64,000 nt of DNA from Coniella vitis (taxonomy: Eukaryota; Ascomycota; Sordariomycetes; Diaporthales; Schizoparmaceae): positions 496,001 through 560,000 of the forward strand of contig WUJK01000003.1 in the NCBI GenBank assembly GCA_011317545.1. Reading direction: 5' to 3'. Position 1 is the first letter of the stretch; each line of letters opens with the position of its first letter. Positions 55,201 to 64,000 of the stretch are shown in pieces. The notes under the pieces were generated by a model. It was not told the DNA's origin. It saw only the letters and a list, made by a program, of their open reading frames with translations, and did no database searches. The position numbers and the translations under genes are program-made.

Positions 55201-57721
55201 AATTGCACCAAAAGACGCGTTCGACTCTCGATATCGACGCGATTCGTCATGGGGATTTCTCAACGACACCCAGATCTAGGGAAGCGAATTGTACACCTTC
55301 GCGTGATCTCGCGCGTGCCCTTTGAACGCCGGCGATCAACCCGCCTGTCTGTCTTTGAAAAAGCTAAGGATTGTGGCTTGCAGGCATCTGAAGCGAATGA
55401 TGACGTCGCCCTCTTCTCCTGGATTGCCAGCTAAACTTTCCCACTCGCTGCGCCCTTTCGAGTCAATCTTGGCGAACGGTGGTTCATCTTTATTCGACCT
55501 AGTGGTGTTGGTATTTGTCAGATAATCCTGCTGCATATGACGATCGGCTCCCAAACTGCCCAACTCGTGAGCTCTTGTACCGCGAGCGACTTGTGGCCTG
55601 CACTCAGCTCAAGCATATTTTCGCACACGAGACTTGGGTTATTGCAGAACCCTTGGTATGGCAGGCGCGCGTCGGCTCGCGGCGCTTCTAACACCGCCTA
55701 GAAGAGCTGGCACATCTGCATTTGGCATCCCCCCAACGCAAGTATTCTTGATGCTACTCGAGGCATTTCTGCCTTTCGAATGGTTCACAGATTCGTCACG
55801 ACATATTTCAGATGCGAATCAGCACAGGAGCCCCGGACTTTGAATCGGATGTCTAACTCGGGTATGACTACATAGTATCTGGAAATCATACTCCCAGAAA
55901 CTTTCATCCCAGCTGATCTCGCATGAAGTCATTTGGCAGGCGACATGAAGATTATTGCCAGCACGATTTTCACTCAAACCATCCCTTGCATATTGACGCT
56001 AGATCATCGCCAGAGCTTACTATGTAGTCTTGGGTCGAGCGTAAATGTGGCACGATCTTGTCTTGCTTAAAAGTTTCAGATTACCAGTGAGAAACATTAA
56101 GCAGGTAAAGAACTCGATCTGAGGTGTACATAGCAAAAGTACTTACCATAGTAGTTGCAATTTCTGCGGGCACATGACTTCGCATGGTGTTCAGCTGTCA
56201 TCGAACTGTCTTATTGCGTAATAAGAGTTCAAAAGATGGCGCGACCTTTCCATACATGATGGGCATTGTACGTAAAGAAGAGCGATCCTTATCGCGCATT
56301 TCCGAAACCCTGGTCGAACTTCTTTTTTTTTTTGTCTCAAAAGGGGTTTTGCCGTCTACCTCAGACTCTATGGGTTTTCTGTCACGCAGTCGCCGACCTA
56401 TCATTATCAAAAACAAACCTGGAAAGACAAAGCAATACATGATTACCATACCGGGCCCGTATCCTCTATTATCGCATTCTACGAAATATGCATGTCACAA
56501 AGTCTTGTTCTGCTTTGCCCAAAGACTGGAATGATAACATTTCATAGCCATGCGGGAGGAAAAAGGTTATCATTACCAACAGATACTTGCATTCCATGGC
56601 GGTGCTTTTATAGTAGACTTGCCTACTATACATAGCAGTATCTACTACAGGGTATTTTGATGCAAATTCGAAGTATATACTACATAATACATAGTACTTA
56701 TATGTCTAGATCTGGCCACGCTCGAATACTTGGCTCATAGGCGCAATCATCATGAATATGTGCAAGTATTTGAATGCTTACCACGACCCGTATGGAAGAA
56801 GAAGGAGGGGAGAAAGAAGAAAGATGAAAAAATGAAAAAAACACCAGGTATGATGCATTCTTTACATAGTACATCCGTCCTAAAACACCGCCGATCTTTT
56901 CCTACTTGCCAAAGGACCGGGCCGCTTCATAATACTTGTGTCGGTACTTCGCTTGGCGGCATCCGAGTACATTCTCAAGGTTCATGATTTTTTTTTCCCT
57001 TGATTTAATACTAGTTTTATTATGTACAGTCAACAACTATATTACATATTATATTTGTACATAGTTTACATGTTTTTATCTGCACAGAATTAAACCATGA
57101 TACGTTCGTCGTCATGCTAGCCCTACAAGATGAACACGAATTACGACAAGAAGGAAATACAAATAAACACAGAAATGCATAAATAGACACAAGACATGGT
57201 ATGCTGAATATTTATCCCCATCTACGGTCCTCATGGTTTCGCTACTAGAAACTTTTTGGGAATGCAATCGATCCTGCAGGATGCATCTTGACCTGCTGAT
57301 GTTGATTCACTCGAGCGGTCAAGCCGCCATTGCAATACATTGGCCCAGCAACGAGACATTATGGAAATACCCTTTCAATGTACTATGCAAGGAACCATGT
57401 AGTTTGTGCTTTTGATGTCATTTCAATTAGGCTTTCTTGTCTAATTCACCTGTCCCATCATAAGGCCCTGCATGGCTGCCATGTCTCATTGCAATGCAAA
57501 TCCATGTCCAATTCGGACATGTTACTCATCATACCCACACGGTATAAATTTTCAGGAATGTACATTAATAAGAGTCTGTCGAAACAGTAAGACGTGAATA
57601 TCATCAGAAAGAAGTCAAGAAAAGAACAAAGAAAATTGACGGATCGATAAAACAGCCCACCCCATTTGGGACAGAGCCGAGTGATCCATGGCCCAAAAAG
57701 CTCGTGGCACTGAGCCATGCC
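52282..57721. other. Gene-poor interval (5.4 kb)
   Basis: The longest gene-free stretch in the window. Frames up to about 170 codons have no domain-like content, and none spliced into a model. The left 0.5 kb is the DUF1275 promoter. The section 56-57.5 kb is AT-rich. Motif copies lie at 53606, 55870, 56018, 56689 and 56864, the densest group in the window. A non-coding RNA or a fast-evolving short gene cannot be excluded. Confidence 0.4.
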
Positions 57722-58557
57722 CTACATAGCCAAAACGGCAGCCATGACACCACCAACCGCCATAAAGGATCCTGCGGCAACTTTGGCGGCGCCGGCAGTC
57801 ACAAATGTAGGCGAGGCTGAAGTCGTGGCAGAGCCTGTCGAGGAAGGTTTGCTCAAAGTGGTGAGTGTAGTGGCGGCGCCGGTTGCGCTGGCTTTTCCGC
57901 CTGTGGCAGATCCCGTTGCAGTCGTGGATGCCACGGTCGAAGTTGTAGTCACCTGGGTCGTAGAAGTGCTGCTGGCAGCGGTGCTAGATGTCTGAACCTG
58001 ATCAACCGAGGACGAGCTAGCCACGATGGACGAGGATTGAGCTACAACTGACGAGGTCGAGGCAATGCTGGCCGAGGAGACGGTGCTGATGGAGGTTGCT
58101 GTCGTGCTGGAGATGGTAGATCCTTGAATCTGAAAGGGAAACGAGTACTGGAAGATGCTGGTGTTGGAGTCCAACTGGAGCTTGAGTCCGTACAGTGCGG
58201 ATCCTACTACGGAGCTGTCCACTGTCCACGAGGCTTTGCCCAAACCGCTATCAATGCTCGCTATAACAGTGAGTTAGCAAGCCCTCAGGAAAATGTCTTT
58301 CCAGGCAAGGGAGCCGACTTACCAGCAATGGTGGGCCCAAGAAGAAGAGTGTCTTGAGTGGCACCCTCGAGGAGAATAATGCTCACAGTCTGGCCATTGT
58401 ACGTGGCGGTGGGATCCCAGGTGATAGTGTAGGTCGAGCCTGCGCTGAGAACCTCTTGGTCGGTGGGGTAGGTGATAGCGTCGAAACCTGCAGTGGCCTG
58501 GGCGAAGGCAGAGCTGATGAATGCCAGAACGGCAGCAGTGGGGATGGCGAACTTCAT
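57722..58557 (-). CDS. GPI-anchored, Ser/Thr-rich Kre9/Knh1-type cell wall protein, 257 aa
   Basis: Exons 58323-58557 and 57722-58260 total 774 nt, 257 residues; the 62-nt intron has donor GTAAGT and acceptor TTATAG. Residues 1-19 are a signal peptide (MKFAIPTAAVLAFISSAFA). A single beta-sandwich domain follows at about 25-115 (ITYPTDQEVLSAGSTYTITWDP, then LQLDSNTSIFQYSFPFQIQ), matching the Ser-Thr-rich GPI-anchored/Kre9-Knh1 family. The next 100 residues are almost all Ser, Thr, Ala, Val and Gly and likely O-mannosylated. The C-terminus is hydrophobic (GSFMAVGGVMAAVLAM) after a small-residue region, fitting a GPI attachment signal. Members of this family are surface proteins, some linked to beta-1,6-glucan assembly; a specific role is not shown here. 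Confidence 0.92.
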
Positions 58558-60935
58558 GTTGGTGGTGGAAACGAATGACGGATGTCTGGACTTGGGGAAA
58601 CGAGTGTTTGAGGGAGAAAACCGTTGTTTGTCGAGTCCTTAGCCAGGAAAGACAAAGTTTGGAAAGCAGGATAGATAATATGAGAGTGAGTGGCAGGTAT
58701 GTGCTCATGCACAGGTGACCATGAGACCTTTTGTATCGTAAGCTGGAACTGTACTTTGCAATGAGCGGATGTGGACGCCGAGAACGTGGCAGTGGGGTGA
58801 TGGCTGTGAGCGACGGACGAACGGTCGTGACGGCTTGCAGGAAGAGAAAGAACCAGGACGAGAGACGGAAAGTGCAGAGCCTGCCTTGGGGGTGGGCTCG
58901 ATCAAGTAGGTCGGACGGAGGAAGTGTGTGGGTGCCTGCCCACTTGAGCTACTGTGGTAAAAAGAACAATAATACGATCCAACCAGCGGGCAGATTACAT
59001 CGTCAGACCAAGGAGTCGCCAAGCCACCCGGCGTTTGGTAACCCTTTTGACTGCTTGAGGTGTTCTCCCCGTGCTGGCCGCCGAGGCAGGGGCACCACCC
59101 TGCCAAAGCAGCCATACAGCCCTTGAATAACAGCACAGAACAATACTTTAAACACCATTAGCCATTGGCCACAAACTGCGAGGGCGCTAGGAGCCAACCA
59201 TCAAAAGCCTTGCATAGTCTGGCAGTTTAGTGTGTTCTTTTGGGGCTAGATTTGCCTAATTGGAGTCTTTGGACCGGGGCTAGAATCCCACCTAGCCCGC
59301 AATGGCCTTCAGCTTTCGCAGAGGTACCATCAGTCTCGAAAAAAAAGAAAAGAAAAGAAAAGAAATTGGACAATAAGCAGGAAATAAAAGAGAGCTAAGC
59401 TAATTGACTGACCTCTACAAAGTAAAAAAATTTTGCCTTTGCTCTCAGGTCTCCCTTCCTTAGCTATTATAGCATTTTCCACAGCCCCTTTGACATTCCA
59501 GCCAGTCTATAAAGGCCAACCTAATTCTGGCAACCAGCTCGAACCGGTTGACCCCAGCCTTCGAATCTGTGCCCCATTTACCACAGCCGCACCTTTCGTC
59601 GTTATTAGGTATACTATGTCAACAAGAAATTATCCTTTAGCGCCCTGTATATAGTATCCCTGTTTGTGCATCTTGACTGAATCCGCCGATGATATACTTC
59701 TTATATAATATATAGTAGTTGCAGAAGTCCATATTTAGTAGGCCTGCACCTTCCCAATCTAAGTCAAGATGCTGCAGTAGCCCGCCCAGTAATACAACAT
59801 AATATTTGCATGTCCTTCTACCCAGGCTGCCAGGGTGGCCATGAACCTGACAAAATAAGCATAATTTTCGGTGCCTGTCCATCACTTACCATGTGTACTA
59901 GCAGCAGGGATCATGGGATACCATCGTACCATTTTAGGTACCAACAACTTATTTCTTCTCCGTTAGATTCTTATATATATCAGAGAACGGAGACCATCCA
60001 ACTAACTCCCGCATCCAAGAAAAAAAAAAATGGAAACAAGCTTCGCTGCTCATAATTCATAAGAAAGTGTGTGGAGTTATTCCCACCACAGTTCCTTCAG
60101 GCCCCGCAAAGGAAATGGTCCTTGTGCCTAGCCCTTGTCCGTTTGTGCCCCTGCTGCTTCCCGATTGGGAAAGTATACATGCAGGCCCGAGTCCTGGGCC
60201 CACGTCAGCGTGCAACGTCGCCATCAGTCCTACATAGGTACCTGGTATGTGCATATGCGCTGCGAATTCCCAGGGAAAATTGTGACAGGTAAGATGAAGA
60301 CACTTTCAATTCTGATGACTGCATACTACGTACATAGCATAAGAACTCGCTCAAACATAGCCACCCACCTTACATACAAATACTGTGTAGTATCTATGTG
60401 GGCAGGTGAAGTGAGAACACAAATGTCAAGTATATTATATAGCCCCGCTAATAAAAGCAAGATTCGATATATAGTGCTACGATCACCAAAAAGGTGGTCA
60501 AGAGAACAAGGGTGTCTGATAGTCTGTTAGACAGGCTGGCAGGCAGCAGCCTACCTAGAGTCAGCATCCTACTGCCTTACGATTGCTTGGGTATAGGCCT
60601 GACCTCCAGCGGACGGTAGTTCTGCCGCGTCTTACTCGGGTCGTGCATCTGGAGGTTGCAAGGTGTAACGTTTGGCCTCAGCCACATTATCGAACAAGGA
60701 AATGACGACAGTTGCCGCGAATCACATGCTCGACTGCTACTCCAGGATGGCTGACAAAGAGCCTTACCAATTTGATGTTGTTTAACATAGGCAGTATTAG
60801 ATTATCTTCTAGTACACCACTTCGCCATACAATGCAATTTCAATGTTAAGTGCTGACATTAGTGTTCCCAATAATCCCTTTTTGACTGCTATTAACTACG
60901 AATCTCCGTACAGGTTCTTGACCTGCCTAAGCCAT
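58558..60935. promoter_or_regulatory. Promoter region of the GPI protein gene and 3' flank of the orphan gene
   Basis: About 2.4 kb without a supported gene. It includes an AAAAG pentamer run at 59339-59365 and one TACTATGT copy at 59612-59619. The 142-codon frame antisense at 58705-59136 is not protein-like. Confidence 0.4.
59339..59365. repeat. (AAAAG)n short tandem repeat
   Basis: Four to five AAAAG units in the upstream region of the GPI protein gene. Confidence 0.85.
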
Positions 60936-63521
60936 CTAGTAACGTTTTGGGCGCCAAAATCTCGAGAGGAATCTTTCCTCCTCGACTTGTTCCAGGAGGG
61001 TATTGCCTTCTTCGTGCTGAATGCCTCCCTGTAACCTGTCAAGATGACAACTGCCAAATGGACTTCGAAACCAGGGATGGCTGGGGCCCCAATCTAAGCA
61101 GTCCTCTCTTGCTAGCACCATTCCCTTAACATCATCTTCTTCTAGCCCTGAAGTCGAGGATCTCATGTTACTCTCCGCCAGTGGGCCCAGCAATTCTCCT
61201 TCTATTTGGTCAATATAATCCCTCATATCTTGTCTGGGTCGATGCTCTCGCCTCTCTGCAATATTTGTGCGTTGTGAACCAGAAACTAAGGTAGTAGCAG
61301 GACCATTCTCAGCCCAGTTCCAGGTGCTAGCAGTGGTGGCATGGCTGTAGTCAAACCCCAGTAACAGTTCAGGGGCAGAAGACCAAGTCGTGTCAAGTGT
61401 GATCCTATGCGATGATGGTCCGGGTATGGATGGTGCTAGGCGGTTATATCGCTCAGGGTTTGAGCCGGGCCCAAACGCCGTTGGCCTTTCTGGATCATCA
61501 GCAACGCTGGATTGGTAGGTTTCCCCTGAATGCTGCATATTAGCGCACTGAGACGCAGGAAATATTCCTTTGTCGGGTAATATGTAGTCTGTCGGTTTCA
61601 GTGGTTCTGGATGAGATAAAGTTGGACAGCCAAACTGGTCTGCCGCAGCCTCCAGTCTCTGTATCAGCGCTATTTTTGGCGAATTAGGTCGTTCGGGAGC
61701 ACACAAAGCACCTGCATTCCTCTTTTCACCATCAGTCTCGGAAGCTTCCGATTGTATACTTGTGCGGGCTGGCCGCTCCTTGACTTCGGCAATGTGAAAT
61801 GTTGCCGTGTCCCACTCGCTTCGAGCCTTCGTAACAGAAGTTGCTGTACCGTTTGTTCTGTCCTTGATTTTAGCTTTGCTGTTGTTGATTGAACGCGATC
61901 GAGCGGCTGTCTGGAACCTCTCCAGTTGTGTTCTTGGATACAATGAATCTTCGTCAACCATAGTGCTCCGATCATGGTAGTGTACGATTTGAGCAGGTTG
62001 CCTTGAAAGTTGTGAGTCCGTGCATGTCCTGCTTCCCAGACTATGGACGGACTCAGGGACCACACCGTTGGAACGAGAGCCATCTATCGCAATCTCGGGT
62101 GATTGTCTCGTCCTACGGGATATACCTGTGCTATTGAATACACCGGATTGAACGAGAGCTTCTCTGATACCGGCTGGTGTGGGACTGCGCACCTCGAGCG
62201 GCTTTTGCGCGTCAATTTCGTTGTATGGACTGCGCATCCGGGGGCCGAATGATGGCAGACATTCTGTGTTACTTTGATCGGGACTTGACGCGAAATGCTC
62301 CGTACGGCGTCCTATTGATAGAGATTTCTGAAGATGGTTCAACGACAGTTGAACTCCACTGGATCCACGGTCTGAATCATTTTGTCGGTCGAGGAATCGT
62401 TGGGGGTTAGATTCAACGTCTATTTTGCCACGTTCTTTGAGATGTGGCGCTGATTTACAGTCGTAACGTGGTATAGGTTCTTGAGAGAAGAATGCCGAAA
62501 CTTCCTTACGTTCTCTATCGCTCCTTTTTTCCTTCGATTGGCGGCTCCGCACAACCGTTCCCGGGAAAACATGACGAGGTTCTTGTAGGAACGACATGTT
62601 GTGGAAAATAAGGTCGGTGACTATTGCGCGTGTTAATGCATATTCATGTAACTTGAAAGGAAGCATACCATATTCATCAGATCTCCGGCCATTATCGAAC
62701 AGGCCGGGCTTTAGAAATGGCTGTACCTTTGGCGCAAATAATTAGGACACATACAGCAATGCCTTGAATATGATACTTACTGTGATCCGATCGGCCAGAA
62801 TGGCTTTTGAGTTGAAGTCTTCTGTAGCATCTCTGATATTTATGATATTGTGCTCCTTCTTTCGTTTTTCCCTCTCTTTTTGGTTACCCTTCGTCGGTTT
62901 GGCAGTTTTGACGACGCTGTAACGGTCCTCTTTCATCTTGTGCCTGGCTCTCTTTTCGAAGTCGGTGATCGATGGAGAGGTTGTACGGGAACCACAAAGC
63001 TTGAATGGAACAAAATCAGTCTCTTGGTGGATACCATTTGTGCCTGGTTCCGTAGATTCTCCCTCTTGATTTCCACACCCTCCGTTGAACAACCCTGCTT
63101 TGGGGCCAGCGCGCTTGTGTAAGGAGATGCAAGAGTTGCTGGTCGAAGAGTGCCGCTCACGCTTGCGACTTCCTCTCGGAGGTGAGTTTGGAGCCGGAAC
63201 TTTGTATCTTTCAGCATTTTTGGTCGCTGACGCGATGTGTGAACTGCGCACTTCCAGAGTAGGCTGAACTTTGAGGCGATTATTGGGTTCATCATCGGCG
63301 AGACAGCCATTTCGTTGTCGGGGCGATTTCGAAGCTCGCTCGTGTAATCCATACAGCCAATCTGCAACACGATCTTGTTTAATATTGCCCAGAGAATTGC
63401 TGCCGGTATGGAAAAGTCTGCTTGAAAGTTCGTCCTCTCTGCCGTCTTGGACCTCCACATAGGGTCGGGATGCAGCCAGGTTGAGACCACTATGTCGAGT
63501 GGAATTCTTGGTTGGCGACAT
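60936..63521 (-). CDS. Large uncharacterised, mostly disordered protein, 827 aa
   Basis: I do not recognise this family. Three exons (62781-63521, 62669-62726, 60936-62620) total 2484 nt, that is 827 residues plus stop; both introns have GTAAGT or GTATGC donors and clean AG acceptors, with phases 0 and 1. The start chosen is the ATG giving MSPTKNSTRHSG; the frame continues further upstream (to 63671) with a hydrophobic stretch that looks non-coding. Nearly the whole protein is polar, Ser/Arg/Glu/Pro-rich and low in order, with a KKRE-type basic run (GNQKEREKRKKEHN, near 225-238). Only the C-terminal 60 residues look conserved and folded (LDWGPSHPWFRSPFGSCHLD, then LLEQVEEERFLSRFWRPKRY). That aromatic, basic ending resembles a short linear docking motif. 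No membrane helix is seen. Calling it a gene rests on the long frame and good splice signals. Confidence 0.7.
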
Positions 63522-64000
63522 AACGAGACTGGAGAGTATGCCAAGCGATGATAAAAAATGCCACAGGGATTCCTTTGCGTCCAATGCAGCATATGCAGAG
63601 TCGTATACCAACTTATCCTCGGTTATCCTAAGAAATGGCGACCATCCGTACAAAAAACGAGCTCCGATCATATAAGAAAGGGAGCAAGCTTAGCGGAGCA
63701 AAAAAGAGGCAACGACTCCAGAAGACCAACGATGGAGCGCGCCTTGTCAGTTGAGCAAAACCTTGGTCTTGTTAGCAAGATGTAAGCCGCTCGTGTCAAT
63801 GTCGAATATGCTCAAAACAAGATGAGACAGAGAATTGAGGAAGCCTTTCAGCTGTAACTTGTTGATCTGATGACTGGACGCCGTCCTCTGTCCTATAAGG
63901 AAAGTGGAGCGACAACACATCAACCTCCCCTGTGCTCAACCGCACAGCTTGAACTATGGAAGTTACTACTAGGTTTTAACATTGCTCCTACCCTTTGATA
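63522..64000. promoter_or_regulatory. Upstream region of the 827-aa gene, window edge
   Basis: The last 479 bp hold the promoter of the minus-strand gene. A short plus-strand frame near 63731 closes after 17 codons. Nothing else is supported. Confidence 0.35.

Noticed and set aside
55051..55434. 127-codon plus-strand frame
   Set aside because: It starts at TTG. From its first ATG the remaining 110 residues show no recognisable pattern, so it was left as unproven.

Overview
This window is nuclear DNA from a filamentous ascomycete (Pezizomycotina). The gene set and architecture fit Sordariomycetes, probably Hypocreales, but the genus is not determined. The reasons are short introns (about 50-110 nt, GTAAGT-like donors, CTAAC-like branch sites), dense protein genes on both strands, and proteins restricted to or typical of such fungi (Ssr4, Iec1-like, a GPI-anchored Kre9-type wall protein, an HMT1-type ABC transporter). 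I found no rRNA, convincing tRNA, CRISPR array, provirus or intact transposon. Twenty protein genes are called; most were spliced by hand and the exon lengths add up to an open frame.

Layout. 1-5 kb: two uncharacterised genes on the minus strand. 5.4-16.5 kb: a compact housekeeping block with argininosuccinate synthase, a SUZ/RGG RNA-binding protein, NAR1 (cytosolic Fe-S assembly), a four-helix membrane protein, an INO80-type zinc-finger protein and RanGAP (RNA1), arranged as alternating divergent and convergent pairs. 17-29 kb: a secreted GH18 chitinase with an N-terminal Ser/Thr stalk, a DUF202 membrane protein, a membrane-anchored Xaa-Pro aminopeptidase, the SWI/SNF-RSC subunit Ssr4 and 6-phosphogluconate dehydrogenase. 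31-46.5 kb: an RBM42-like RRM protein, a Cys-rich/Pro-rich membrane protein, an N-terminally anchored multicopper oxidase, LSM6, a SAM methyltransferase and an HMT1-like ABC half-transporter. 46.5-64 kb is gene-poor: only a DUF1275 membrane protein, a Kre9-type GPI wall protein and a large, mostly disordered orphan protein, separated by 2.4-5.4 kb intervals.

There is no obvious metabolic gene cluster. The themes are RNA metabolism (LSM6, RBM42-like, SUZ protein), chromatin (Ssr4, Iec1-like), central metabolism (ARG1, GND1) and the cell surface (chitinase, multicopper oxidase, GPI protein, Cys-rich protein).

The signals least explained by genes are three. (1) A dispersed 8-mer ACATAGTA/TACTATGT occurs 17 times where about 2 are expected, always between genes, and several copies lie in palindromes or hairpins. 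(2) A PAM2-like poly(A)-binding-protein docking motif sits in the C-terminal tail of the HMT1-like transporter, where two in-frame splice acceptors could include or remove it. (3) A long (AGT)30 plus (CAG)8 repeat lies just upstream of the methyltransferase start codon.
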